Positions 42,328-50,918 of a DNA stretch of 64,000 nt are shown here, piece by piece. The stretch lies in NCBI GenBank assembly GCA_028284635.1, contig JANQRJ010000003.1:37749-101748 (forward strand), given 5' to 3'. Below the pieces are notes generated by a model that was not told the DNA's origin, searched no databases, and saw only the letters and a list, made by a program, of their open reading frames with translations. Position numbers and translations under genes: made by a program. The stretch comes from Pelagicoccus sp. (GTDB lineage Bacteria > Verrucomicrobiota > Verrucomicrobiia > Opitutales > Opitutaceae). Within the stretch, counting starts at the first letter, position 1, and every line of letters begins with the position of its first letter.

Positions 42328-44091
42328 CTAGCGCTCGGCTTCCAGTCTTGTCGTCGCCTCTCGCTCGATGGCTTGCTGTCCTGCTTTTCGGGCGAGATCG
42401 CGAGCCTTTTCCCATGCGTCGAGAGCGGCGTCGGGCTGCTTTTGGGCGATCGATATGTCTCCGTATATCAAAAGGGCGTGAGCGTTGTTTGGCTCTACGA
42501 GCAAGAGCTTCTCGATCGAAGCTTTCGATTCGTCGAACCTTCCAAGAGAGGCGAGAAGATTGGCCCGGTTTATATAGGGATCGGGATTCGTATCCAGAAT
42601 ATCGATAGAGCGCTGGTAGTTTTCAAACGCCTCGGCGTATCGCTTGTTCCTGGCTTCCTTATTGCCAAGCTTCAGGTGGGCGAACGAAAGCATCTTGCGA
42701 GTCTCTTCGTGATCCGGCTGCAACGCGTAGGCTTCGGCGAGCGGGGGCAGAGCGTCTTCGGCACTGCCGAGCTCGAGGTGCGTTTGGCCAAGCATAGCTC
42801 TGCTCAGGAAGTCGTCTTTCGCGGCGCTTCGAATCCTTTGCAGCGCTTCGATGGCGGATTCCGTATCTCTGGTCTCGAGGTAGATACGGGATAGGTTGCG
42901 CAGGGCCTGAAGGTTTTTCGGATCGATCTCGAGGGCCTCTTTAAAATGTCTTTTTGCCGAAGTGGCCCTTCCTTGCTCGAGTGTGGCGATGCCTAGCAGC
43001 AAGCGCAGGGAAACGGACTTCGGTTCGATAGCGATTCCTTTGGTGGCGGTTTTTTCCGCATCAGCGAATCTCTTCAGGTCTATATAGCTCGAAGCGAGGA
43101 TAGGATATATCTGTCCTGGGTCGCTGCCGATTCGGAGCGCCAATTCGAGGCTTTCTACCGCCTGGGCATCCAGCCCCATCTCGGAATAGGCGTAGCCTCG
43201 GAGGAAAGCCGCCCTTTCCGGCGCTTGGCCGATCTTCTCGATGCGTTCCAGGTAGGAGAACGCTTCTTCTACGCGGCCGATGTTGAACTTGTCCTCGAAA
43301 TCCAATGACAGCTTCTGCAGGTCGAAACGCAGGTCGACTAGGGCGGCGAGCCAGGGGTCTTCCATGGGAGGCTCGTCCCAAACTCCAAGTCTGGATCGGA
43401 TTTCTGCGGCGGTTTCGCTATCTCCGGCCTGTTCCAGAAGGCGAATGGCTGCTCGACCGAGGCGAATCGAGGTGGGGCTTCGCTGGTAGTTTTGCATGAC
43501 GAGGTCCTTGGCCTCTGCCACCTTGTTGTCCATGCGCAGAATCCGAGCGAGACCGACTATGGCTATATCGTTGTCGGCTTCGATAGCCAGGACGGCGCGA
43601 TAGGCGGCTTCCGCCTCGGAATTCCTGCCTTGCTTGAAGAGCGATTCGGCCAGCCGCAGATGCGCTGGGAGATAGGAAGCCTCTTGCCGGAGGACTTCCT
43701 GGAAGCGGGTGACGGCTTCCTGCAAGCGACCTTGCTCCTGATCGATATAGCCGAGAAAATAGATGGCCAAGGAACGACTCTCTTCGCTTTCGGCCAGATG
43801 CGCCTCGAAGGCCTCCTTTGCGGGGTCGTTGAAGCCGTTTGCCAGATACGCTTTTCCGAGTTCCAGCCAGCAATCGGCGGGCGGGCGAAGGCGAGCGACG
43901 CTCTTTTCCGCTTCGTCTATCTTCGTCTGGAGCCCAGGTGGATAGGAACTCAAGTCAGGCCGCTCGGGAAGCAGCGAGCGTCTTTGGTACTTGTGAACCG
44001 CGGTCCAGGAAATCCCGCAGATCGCGACCACAAGCAGAGCAATGCCAATGCTCTTAAGGCTGAAAGTCTTGCGTGGCTTGGTCGAACCCAT
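42328..44091 (-). CDS. Membrane-anchored TPR protein
   Basis: A 587-residue protein with one N-terminal membrane helix (SIGIALLVVAICGISWTAV, about 13-31) and then tetratricopeptide repeats almost to the end (for example CWLELGKAYLANGFNDPAKEAF, AMLGQTHLELGSAEDALPPLAEAY, ALLIYGDISIAQKQPDAALDAW). It is probably a periplasm-facing scaffold for protein contacts. The ATG at 44091 is chosen over one at 44187, because the upstream frame runs into an inverted repeat. It is first of a two-gene unit with the VCBS lipoprotein. Confidence 0.82.
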   Translation of the reverse strand: MGSTKPRKTFSLKSIGIALLVVAICGISWTAVHKYQRRSLLPERPDLSSYPPGLQTKIDEAEKSVARLRPPADCWLELGKAYLANGFNDPAKEAFEAHLAESEESRSLAIYFLGYIDQEQGRLQEAVTRFQEVLRQEASYLPAHLRLAESLFKQGRNSEAEAAYRAVLAIEADNDIAIVGLARILRMDNKVAEAKDLVMQNYQRSPTSIRLGRAAIRLLEQAGDSETAAEIRSRLGVWDEPPMEDPWLAALVDLRFDLQKLSLDFEDKFNIGRVEEAFSYLERIEKIGQAPERAAFLRGYAYSEMGLDAQAVESLELALRIGSDPGQIYPILASSYIDLKRFADAEKTATKGIAIEPKSVSLRLLLGIATLEQGRATSAKRHFKEALEIDPKNLQALRNLSRIYLETRDTESAIEALQRIRSAAKDDFLSRAMLGQTHLELGSAEDALPPLAEAYALQPDHEETRKMLSFAHLKLGNKEARNKRYAEAFENYQRSIDILDTNPDPYINRANLLASLGRFDESKASIEKLLLVEPNNAHALLIYGDISIAQKQPDAALDAWEKARDLARKAGQQAIEREATTRLEAER

Positions 44092-44154
44092 GAATCGAGA
44101 ATGCAATGGCTCGAGAGACAGTAAACTTCTTAGTTTCTTCACTCGTCGGCCCGG

Positions 44155-44252
44155 GCGCCCTTCAAAGTGTCGTCTTTCGAATGGCAATGCTGTGCCAAAC
44201 TCTTGCGAGTCCGGCTACTAAAGCAAGTTTTGCCCAGTCGACACCTTGAACA
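44155..44252. repeat. Inverted repeat, TTCAAAGTGTCG family, copy 2
   Basis: CTTCAAAGTGTCGTCTTTCG (from 44160) is balanced by CAGTCGACACCTTGAA (ending near 44250). The inner GTGCCAAACTCTTGCGAG and GTCCGGCTAC match the inner arms of the copy at 1211. This copy is more degenerate. Confidence 0.6.
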
Positions 44253-44281
44253 CGTCCCGCTAAGGCGAATGCGACTAAAGA

Positions 44282-45022
44282 CTATTCGTTGACTTGGCGG
44301 GCTCGACGTTGGGCGTAGCCGTCGCGCACGGAGGCGTAGGGATCGATGGCGGAGCGGCGCATGGAGTCGTAGATCTCGATCAGACGGGGGAGTCCATTGA
44401 CGATTTCCGCGACCTGGAGGATCAGCCGGTCGGTGTCGTCGTCGATGAGGGTCCATGGATCGGGGATCGGTTCGACAGCTCCGTCTGCGAAGTCTCCTAC
44501 GAAGTCGCGCAAGCTGGTCGGACCTAGAAAGGGGAGCACAATGTAGAAGCCGTGGCCCATGCCCCATTTGGCGAAGGCCTGACCTATGTCCTCGTCGGAA
44601 GGCGATAGGCCGTCGATATCGTCAGACGGCTTCAGGATGCCGCCGAGGCCGATTGTGCTGTTGACGAGGAACTTTCCGGTTTCGCGACCGGCTTGGTTAA
44701 GGCGGCCCTGGAGGACGTTGCCGGCGAAGCGGCTGGGGAACTTGAGGTTGTCGAAGAAGTTGCCGACGCCTTTTTCGATGGGGTCGGGCACAACCTTCGA
44801 ATAGCCGCGAGCGAAGGGCGTGACGATCTTGGTGTACAGGCCGTCGTTGAACTTGAAGATGGCTCGATTGAAGCCTTCGATCGGATCGTTGATGGTGACG
44901 GGGGGACCGGTTTCAAGGTCCTCGTCGATGAGGTCTTCGAGACCAATCTGCTGCCCGCGACTGGCGACAGTCAGAACCAGCGTACTGGAAAAGAGAATAC
45001 ATAGCTTTAGGGAGTGGCGCAT
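44282..45022 (-). CDS. mlaA: MlaA/VacJ outer-membrane lipid-removal protein
   Basis: A 246-residue VacJ-family protein. The family opening DPIEGFNRAIFKFNDGLYTKIVTPFARGYSKVVP lies at about 43-77, followed by FFDNLKFPSRFAGNVLQGR, FLVNSTIGLGGILKPSDD and the FAKWGMGHGFYIVLPFLGPTSLRDFVG core. MlaA takes phospholipid out of the outer leaflet of the outer membrane. The signal peptide lacks a clear lipobox, so it may not be lipidated. It is last in the mlaE-F-D-C-A unit, 6 bases after mlaC. Confidence 0.92.
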   Translation of the reverse strand: MRHSLKLCILFSSTLVLTVASRGQQIGLEDLIDEDLETGPPVTINDPIEGFNRAIFKFNDGLYTKIVTPFARGYSKVVPDPIEKGVGNFFDNLKFPSRFAGNVLQGRLNQAGRETGKFLVNSTIGLGGILKPSDDIDGLSPSDEDIGQAFAKWGMGHGFYIVLPFLGPTSLRDFVGDFADGAVEPIPDPWTLIDDDTDRLILQVAEIVNGLPRLIEIYDSMRRSAIDPYASVRDGYAQRRARQVNE

Positions 45023-45028
45023 GGCGAG

Positions 45029-45637
45029 CTAGACGTCAGGGGTTTCGATCTTGGATTTCAGAAGCTCTATGAGCTGCTTGGCGTTTTTGGTCTGGAAATG
45101 TTCGTCGAACTGCTGGCGGTAGTTGCTTACCATGCTGACGCCTTCCACGAGTACGTCGTAGACTTGCCAGCCGCGTCCGGTGACGTTCGCTAGCCGGTAG
45201 CTGACGGCGACAAGGTTGTTCTTGTAGCTGACGGTGGAGGAGATCTCGATCTTGCTGGAAGAGAGCTCCTCGGTGCCGAGGAAATTGATCTCGGGCTTGG
45301 GGCCGTTCTTGAGTTCGCGGGTGTAGGCTTGGATGAGCAGATCGGAGATCAGGTTGGTGACTTGCTCCTGCTGGGTTTCATCGAGCTGCCTCCAGTTTCG
45401 GCCGAGAGCGCGGCGTATGATGATGTCGAAGGAGAAGCGCTGCTGGAGCAGATCGAGGATCTTGTTTCGCTTGTCTTCGACGCCGAGCGTCTCCTGGTCG
45501 TGGAGGGTGTCGATGACTTCGCGGATGGTAGCTTCAAGCAGCTCGGCGGGCGAGTCGTCTGCGAAAAGGGCCGGAGCGGCAGAGAGCGTTGCGAGCAGAA
45601 AGAGGGCGAGGGTTCGCTGGATTTTCGGGAGGGTCAT
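45029..45637 (-). CDS. mlaC: MlaC periplasmic phospholipid carrier
   Basis: A 202-residue Tol-Toxin-resistance Ttg2D/MlaC protein with a signal peptide (IQRTLALFLLATLSAAPALFA). Family motifs are SFDIIIRRALGRNWRQLDETQQEQ near 70-95 and the GRGWQVYDVLVEGVSMVSNYRQQF stretch near 155-178. It shuttles phospholipid between MlaA and the MlaFED complex. It lies 88 bases after mlaD and 6 before mlaA. Confidence 0.92.
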   Translation of the reverse strand: MTLPKIQRTLALFLLATLSAAPALFADDSPAELLEATIREVIDTLHDQETLGVEDKRNKILDLLQQRFSFDIIIRRALGRNWRQLDETQQEQVTNLISDLLIQAYTRELKNGPKPEINFLGTEELSSSKIEISSTVSYKNNLVAVSYRLANVTGRGWQVYDVLVEGVSMVSNYRQQFDEHFQTKNAKQLIELLKSKIETPDV

Positions 45638-45725
45638 CGCTGGAGGTCGTTGGCGTTTAAACGCTTGCTACGGGCGATTGGATTGCGGCGAGAGCGGAAA
45701 GTTTCGGGATTTGGCGTCGGTCGCT

Positions 45726-46190
45726 CTACTTGCTTTCGTCTTCGGTGGCGCTGCCGAAGGCGAAGCGGCTGATGAGGCCTTCGATGTCGATGGCGGATTC
45801 GGTGTCGACGATAGGACCTTCCAGAGCGAGACCAAGATCCGGCGTGCCGGGGTAGATGGAGACGAATTTGTCGCCTATGAGGCCGTTGGTCTTTATGGAC
45901 GCGGTGGCGTCGTCGTACAGTTCGATGCTCCTGTCGATGCGCAACTCGACCTCGGCCTTGAGGGTGTCCTGATTGAGGCGGATGGGACCGATGACGCCGA
46001 CCTTCACGCCGGCGATCATGATGTTGCTGCCAGAGCTTAGCCCGCCTATGTTCGAGAAGATCGCGGTGACGTTACGGGTGTCGCTGCCTAGGAAGCGGCT
46101 GCCGCCGATCTGGATCGCCATGTAGACGATGGCGAGCAGGCCTACTAGGACGAAGAGGCCGACGGTGAAGTCTGTCTTGCTTTTGTTCAT
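45726..46190 (-). CDS. mlaD: MlaD MCE-domain protein
   Basis: A 154-residue protein with one N-terminal membrane helix (VGLFVLVGLLAIVYMAIQIGG) and one MCE domain (VTAIFSNIGGLSSGSNIMIAGVKVGVI, then GDKFVSIYPG). MlaD forms a hexameric ring on the inner membrane through which lipids pass. The short length matches single-MCE MlaD proteins. Between mlaF (18-base gap) and mlaC. Confidence 0.93.
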   Translation of the reverse strand: MNKSKTDFTVGLFVLVGLLAIVYMAIQIGGSRFLGSDTRNVTAIFSNIGGLSSGSNIMIAGVKVGVIGPIRLNQDTLKAEVELRIDRSIELYDDATASIKTNGLIGDKFVSIYPGTPDLGLALEGPIVDTESAIDIEGLISRFAFGSATEDESK

Positions 46191-46208
46191 GAAAAAACGG
46201 CGGTAGGG

Positions 46209-46928
46209 CTAAACGGGCGAAAGCTGTGGGTGGAGAAAGGGTTCAAGGTCCTCGGGCGGATTGGTCCGGAGCTCTTCTGGCGTACCGAAAAAGCGGATAC
46301 GGCCGCCGTCGAGCCAGGCGACCTTGTCGGAGATCTCGAAGACTTCCGGCACGTCGTGACTGACCATGAGCACGGTGAAGCCGAAGCGGCGGCGATAGCT
46401 GCGGATCATGTCGAAGACCGCATACTTGCGTTGCGGGTCCAGGCCGGTGGTCGGTTCGTCGAAGAGGATGACTTCCGGGTTGGTTATGAGAGCGCGAGCG
46501 AGAGCGACTCGCTTCTTCATGCCGCCGGAGATCTCGGCAGGATACTTGCGAGCGGCGGCGGCGAGCTCGAGCTGCTCGAGCAGATGGCCGACGCGTTCGG
46601 CGATCTCGGCTGGTTTGGCTGCGCCTCTTTCGCGGAGCGGCATGGCGACGTTTTCCTCGACGGTCAGCGAATCGAAGAGGGCGTTTTGCTGAAACATGTA
46701 GCTGCAGGGCGGCTGGCTGGTGGAATCGTCATTTATCGAGACCGTACCGGCATCAGGCGGCAGGAGGCCGGCGACGCATTTGAGAAGCACCGATTTTCCG
46801 ATGCCGCTTTTTCCGATGACGGTGGTGTGGCTGCCCAGGGGCAAGTCGAGATCGATCCCGTCGAGCACGACCTGGCTGCCGAAGGCCTTGCTGATTCCCC
46901 GTATCTGAAGCTGCTTTCCCTCGTCCAT
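46209..46928 (-). CDS. mlaF: MlaF ATP-binding protein
   Basis: A 239-residue ATPase. Walker A GKSGIGKSV near 38 carries the GIGKSV form seen in MlaF; signature ISGGMKKRVALARAL near 139 has the Gly-Met-Lys-Lys variant of this family; Walker B is VILFDEPTTGLDP near 163; H-loop VSHDVPEVF near 198. It energises phospholipid transport with MlaE. The single base between the mlaE stop and its start implies coupling. Confidence 0.93.
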   Translation of the reverse strand: MDEGKQLQIRGISKAFGSQVVLDGIDLDLPLGSHTTVIGKSGIGKSVLLKCVAGLLPPDAGTVSINDDSTSQPPCSYMFQQNALFDSLTVEENVAMPLRERGAAKPAEIAERVGHLLEQLELAAAARKYPAEISGGMKKRVALARALITNPEVILFDEPTTGLDPQRKYAVFDMIRSYRRRFGFTVLMVSHDVPEVFEISDKVAWLDGGRIRFFGTPEELRTNPPEDLEPFLHPQLSPV

Positions 46929-46929
46929 G

Positions 46930-47787
46930 CTAGTTGGCCATCTGGAATGAGGTTATGAGGTAGTCGAACATCAGAATTGCAATGCAGGAGAGGACGACTG
47001 CTCGAGTCGTGGTTTGGGAGACTCCCCGTGCGCCTGGCACGTCCGACTTCAAGTGGGTGAAGTAGCCCTGGAAGGAGCAGATCATAGTAGTCACCACGCC
47101 GAATACGATCGCCTTGAAAAGGCCATCCACGATGTTCTTCACGCTGACCGCCTCGTAGATGCGATTCCAATATGCGCCCGGATCGACGCCCAACAGCTCC
47201 ACACCTGTGAGGTGTCCGCCCAGGATGCCGACCAAATCGAAGAAGGTCGTGAGAATGGGAAAGCAGATGATCGCAGCCCACAGTCTCGGCGCGACGAGGA
47301 AGCCGATGGGGTTGATCTGCATGGTTCGCAGGGCGTCGATTTGCTCGGCGTTGCGTTGGATGCCGATCTCGGCGGAGAGAGCGGAACCCGCCTGGCCAAC
47401 GATCATGATGGCGGTGAAGACTGGACCGATTTCCAGAATGATGGACAGAGCGACGGCTTGTCCGAGCAGGCTCTCAGAGCTGAACTTCGTCAGGACATAG
47501 TAGAGCTGCAGACCGAGCACCAGGCCTGTGAAGAGTCCCACGATCAAGGTTATCGGGACGCAGCGCACCCCAATTTCGAAGATGGCGCGGCTGACCTTTT
47601 CAAATACGTGCCGCTGGCTAGGCAGGGACACGGCCGCTCGGCTGCCGAAGAGGGCAAGCTCTCCGATCTCGTTGATAATCCGTATGCTATGTCTGCCGAG
47701 GGCGCTTATCATTCGTGTCTGCTCAAGCTGTTCGATGAGTCTTGTCTCGGCATATTCGATACGCGATCCGCTCGGAGCAAGTTTCAA
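46930..47787 (-). CDS. mlaE: MlaE permease
   Basis: A 285-residue inner-membrane permease of the MlaE family. VPITLIVGLFTGLVLGLQLYYVL near 78, GPVFTAIMIVGQAGSALSAEIGIQRNAEQIDALRTM near 122-157 (the conserved coupling region) and LMFDYLITSFQMAN at the end are characteristic. The first 60 residues precede the conserved core. It is the first gene of mlaEFDCA; MlaB (STAS subunit) is absent from the cluster. The complete set sits on the minus strand, from 47787 to 44282. Confidence 0.93.
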   Translation of the reverse strand: MKLAPSGSRIEYAETRLIEQLEQTRMISALGRHSIRIINEIGELALFGSRAAVSLPSQRHVFEKVSRAIFEIGVRCVPITLIVGLFTGLVLGLQLYYVLTKFSSESLLGQAVALSIILEIGPVFTAIMIVGQAGSALSAEIGIQRNAEQIDALRTMQINPIGFLVAPRLWAAIICFPILTTFFDLVGILGGHLTGVELLGVDPGAYWNRIYEAVSVKNIVDGLFKAIVFGVVTTMICSFQGYFTHLKSDVPGARGVSQTTTRAVVLSCIAILMFDYLITSFQMAN

Positions 47788-48005
47788 GTGCCAGACGTCT
47801 TTCGCGTCCCGGCCCAGTTTTCGGAAGGGAATGGCGCCTAGAGAGTCGATCCGCGCTAGTGCCTAAGGGGGTCCGGCTATCCATTATCAAAGCTTCGGGA
47901 CCTTAGGATTTTGACTTTGTGGCGGACATGGCGCTCAATCCTGGGCAACATCAGCTCGTCCCTCCAGCGCTCTTCGCTGGCCGGCAAAAATCCAACTCTT
48001 CTGAC

Positions 48006-48839
48006 ATGAGCCCGATTAGAAAAAAGAATCTAGCCCTGCTGCGCGGCGTCTCGCTTGCGAACCGGGGAGACTACCAGACTTGGGTTTTCGCTATTGCCGC
48101 GATCTGTCTGCTATTCATTACCGTCTATTCGATCTTCAATATCGTCGACGACGAGCAAGAGCCCGAACGCCGCATCGAGGAGGTCGCCCTGCCTGATTTC
48201 GCGAGCATCGCCGACGTATCCGAAAAGAAGCGGGCGTTTTTCAGCTTTCTCAAACCCTTCGTCGAACAGGCAAACGAGGACATTCTGCGCGAGCGGGAGC
48301 AGGCGCTCAAGCTCCAGCAGTACTTCGAGCGCCACGGCCGGCTGAGCAGCGGACGCTTGGAGGATCTCAACGCCCTGCTTGTCGACTACGACCTGTCCGC
48401 GGTCGAAAGCGCCGACGTGCAGGTCTTCGCAGAGCTTCTGCTGAGGGTGGACACCATACCCGTCTCGCTGGCGCTCTCTCAAGCGGCTCTGGAAAGCGCC
48501 TGGGGTACCTCGCGCTTCGCTCGCCAAGGAAACAATCTCTTCGGCATGTGGTGCTACGAGATCGGTTGCGGCATCGTGCCTCTCAGACGCCCTGCCGGTA
48601 GGACTTACGAAGTGGCTGCCTATTCCTCTCCTCGCGAATCGTTTTACGCCTACGTCAAGAATCTCAATACCAACAGATCCTATGCCGAGATGCGCGAGAT
48701 CCGTGCCGCTCATCGCAGCAACGGAGTCGAGCCAAGCGGCTACGACCTGGCCGCAGGTCTGGTGCGCTACTCTCAGGAGCGCTGGGAATATGTGGAGAAG
48801 GTGCGCAGCATGATCTCCCACAATCGCCTCGAAAGCTGA
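48006..48839 (+). CDS. Bax-like N-acetylglucosaminidase
   Basis: A 277-residue protein with one N-terminal membrane helix (VFAIAAICLLFITVYSIF) and a glucosaminidase domain (about 130-270). The catalytic Glu is in SQAALESAWGTSRFA near 166, and GNNLFGMWC and RESFYAYVKNLNTNRSYAEMR follow. It should cut peptidoglycan glycan strands in the periplasm, like E. coli Bax. The ATG at 48006 is preferred to an upstream GTG at 47919. The gene diverges from mlaE, with about 220 bases between. Confidence 0.85.
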   Translation: MSPIRKKNLALLRGVSLANRGDYQTWVFAIAAICLLFITVYSIFNIVDDEQEPERRIEEVALPDFASIADVSEKKRAFFSFLKPFVEQANEDILREREQALKLQQYFERHGRLSSGRLEDLNALLVDYDLSAVESADVQVFAELLLRVDTIPVSLALSQAALESAWGTSRFARQGNNLFGMWCYEIGCGIVPLRRPAGRTYEVAAYSSPRESFYAYVKNLNTNRSYAEMREIRAAHRSNGVEPSGYDLAAGLVRYSQERWEYVEKVRSMISHNRLES

Positions 48840-48894
48840 TCAGCTTGTCCAGGCCGGCCCCCCGTAGAGGAAGCTTTTGAGAGACAGCGAAAGC

Positions 48895-49017
48895 GCTGCC
48901 TTTCGAGACATAGAATTTGCAACGTTGCGAATTCTATGTCTCGAAACTTGGGAAGTGAGGTGCGGTTGGAAGCGAGTCTTGGTACAGCGTCGCAACTCGA
49001 AAGGCGACACTTTGAGC
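48895..49017. repeat. Inverted repeat with TTTCGAGACATAG arms and a TTCAAAGTGTCG-like end
   Basis: TTTCGAGACATAGAATTTGC (48901) and GCGAATTCTATGTCTCGAAA (ending 48946) are near-perfect complements around AACGTT. About 55 bases later GGCGACACTTTGAG (49002-49015) matches the outer arm of the elements at 1211 and 44155. It appears to be a compound of two families. Confidence 0.65.
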
Positions 49018-49085
49018 TCCCCGCAAGGGCGTCGTCTGCCTAAGCCTTGCCTTTGCCTGGCGAATCCCTTCCTTCGCAGTCGCAT

Positions 49086-49796
49086 ATGCCAGCCGACTCT
49101 GCCGCGAAGGACGTCCCTCTGAAAACTCGCCTAATCGCGTCGGCGATCATCGTCATAATCAAAGCCCTGAGCTTCACCTACCGGGTGAGAATATCAGGTC
49201 GGCGAGAGCTCCTGCTGAGACTGCCGGACTACGACGATTGCGTCATTTTGGCGGCCTGGCATAACCGGATGTTCTACCTGGGGTCGTTCATCTACCGCTA
49301 CCTTCTGAAGGGCAAATTCAAGATGGCGGTGCTGTCCAGCGATTCCAAGGACGGCGAAATCGGCGCGACGATTGGCCGCAAGTCCGGCCTCTACGTGGCG
49401 CGCGGCTCGTCTTCGCGGGGCGGTTCAGCCGGGATGCGTTCGCTCTATCGGGCGATCGTGAAAGAGAAGCACTCGATCATCATCCTGCCGGATGCCTCGA
49501 AGGGCCCGGTCTACAAAGCGAAGATCGGCGTCGTCGCTCTGGCCAAGATGACCGGCAAGCCCATCGTCCCGCTTTCCGTCTGGTCGAATCGCCAGTGGCG
49601 GATCAGATCCTGGGACCGTATGATTATCCCTAAGCCCTTCGCTCGCGTAGAGGTGGTGGTGGGAGACGAGTTAATCGTTTCCCGCGAGGCAGCCGAAGCG
49701 GAAATTGAAGCCCGGCGTCTCGAGGTGCAGGCGACTCTCGACGAGCTTGGAGAGCGAGCCCAAGACCCGTTTCGCAAGTCAGCCTGTTCTCCATAG
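49086..49796 (+). CDS. DUF374 lysophospholipid-acyltransferase-like protein
   Basis: A 236-residue protein of the DUF374 branch of the LPLAT superfamily. An N-terminal hydrophobic stretch ([13 protein letters not shown]) is followed by [18 protein letters not shown] (H near 55), [30 protein letters not shown] and [35 protein letters not shown]. Relatives act on lipid A or Kdo near the inner membrane; the exact acceptor is unknown. The family keeps DSKDGE in place of the usual NHxxxxD. The start at ATG 49086 is chosen over a TTG at 49047. Confidence 0.82.
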   Translation: MPADSAAKDVPLKTRLIASAIIVIIKALSFTYRVRISGRRELLLRLPDYDDCVILAAWHNRMFYLGSFIYRYLLKGKFKMAVLSSDSKDGEIGATIGRKSGLYVARGSSSRGGSAGMRSLYRAIVKEKHSIIILPDASKGPVYKAKIGVVALAKMTGKPIVPLSVWSNRQWRIRSWDRMIIPKPFARVEVVVGDELIVSREAAEAEIEARRLEVQATLDELGERAQDPFRKSACSP

Positions 49797-49810
49797 AGGA
49801 AGATGCCGAA

Positions 49811-49876
49811 GGTAGCCGAAGTCGAAAGACTTTGGTCCTCCCGCTATTCGTCCAAAGTCTTTCGACTTCGGCTACC
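49811..49876. repeat. Perfect inverted repeat, TAGCCGAAGTCGAAAG family, copy 1
   Basis: The 25-bp arm 49811-49835 (GGTAGCCGAAGTCGAAAGAC...) and its exact complement 49852-49876 surround 16 bases. A second copy with the same arms is at 58004. It ends 99 bases before the hisA start. Confidence 0.87.
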
Positions 49877-49975
49877 AATTGGAACCAAGTTGAGTCTATC
49901 GCTTCGCTAAATGGCATCCCCTTCTGGCGAGAAGGATTGCTATCGGCTTTTCTTGGTTCTTTTTCGGGAAGCGTG

Positions 49976-50749
49976 ATGCGTTTTCGTCCCTGTATAGATC
50001 TTAGAAACGGCAAAGTGGTCCAGATCGTGGGGGGCACGCTTTCAGATGGGGATCCTTCGCAGGTGGCCACCAATTTCGAGTCGGACAAGCGGCCGGCCGA
50101 TTTCGCGGAGCTGTACGCGTCCGACGGCTTGCTGGGAGGACATGTCATCGCTCTCGGTCCAGGCAACGAGGCTGCGGCCCGGCAGGCTTTGGCTGCCTAT
50201 CCAGGAGGGTTGCACTACGGTGGTGGAGTGACCTTGGAAAACGCTGCCGATTTCCTTGAGGCGGGGGCTTCGCATGTGATTGTCACCTCCTACGTTTTTC
50301 GCGAGGGCAGGATAGACTTCGACCGGCTCGAGGCTCTGACGAACGAGATCGGCAAGGAGCGCCTGGTGCTCGACTTGAGCGGACGTCGCCGCGACGGAGC
50401 GTATTGGGTCGTGACGGATCGATGGCAGCGTTTTTCCGACGTTCGTCTGGATGGGAGTTCCTTGGCGGAGCTGTCCGGCTACTGTGACGAGTTTCTCGTG
50501 CACGGAGTGGACGTCGAGGGCCGCATGAACGGCATCGAGGAAGACCTTGTCGCGCTGCTTGGCAAAGGCTCTTCGTTGCCGGTCACCTATGCAGGTGGAG
50601 CCCGCTCTTTGGACGATCTCGACAGAGTGGCCAAACTAGGTGGCGGAAAAGTGGATCTGACGATCGGGAGCGCCTTGGACATTTTTGGCGGCAACGTCCG
50701 CTATCGGGACGTGATTCGCTGGATTCGGACGAATTCCGAGGCGAAATAG
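49976..50749 (+). CDS. hisA: HisA, eukaryotic type (ProFAR isomerase)
   Basis: A 257-residue TIM-barrel enzyme isomerising ProFAR to PRFAR in histidine synthesis. It follows yeast His6 and plant HisA rather than ordinary bacterial His[22 protein letters not shown] at the start (CIDL with the first catalytic Asp), [48 protein letters not shown] (second catalytic Asp) and [23 protein letters not shown] at the end. Upstream in-frame sequence to 49832 encodes the inverted repeat and is excluded. No other his gene is nearby. Confidence 0.88.
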   Translation: MRFRPCIDLRNGKVVQIVGGTLSDGDPSQVATNFESDKRPADFAELYASDGLLGGHVIALGPGNEAAARQALAAYPGGLHYGGGVTLENAADFLEAGASHVIVTSYVFREGRIDFDRLEALTNEIGKERLVLDLSGRRRDGAYWVVTDRWQRFSDVRLDGSSLAELSGYCDEFLVHGVDVEGRMNGIEEDLVALLGKGSSLPVTYAGGARSLDDLDRVAKLGGGKVDLTIGSALDIFGGNVRYRDVIRWIRTNSEAK

Positions 50750-50918
50750 GTCCGGATTTCGCCGGTTTCGGTAGTTCGTACTACGCTTCCTACGTAGCCT
50801 GACTCCTTTAGAGGCAGGTTTTTGCTGAAGTTTTGCGAAAATCGGTCTTTTATTGGGGCTGTCGGCGAGATGCTCGCCAGATGCCTTTGAACCTCCGATC
50901 CCTCCTAAGCCTCAATCC

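Noticed and set aside
41334..42608. 424-codon plus-strand open frame
   Set aside because: It is antisense to the VCBS and TPR genes; the periodic GAT-rich repeats create open antisense frames.
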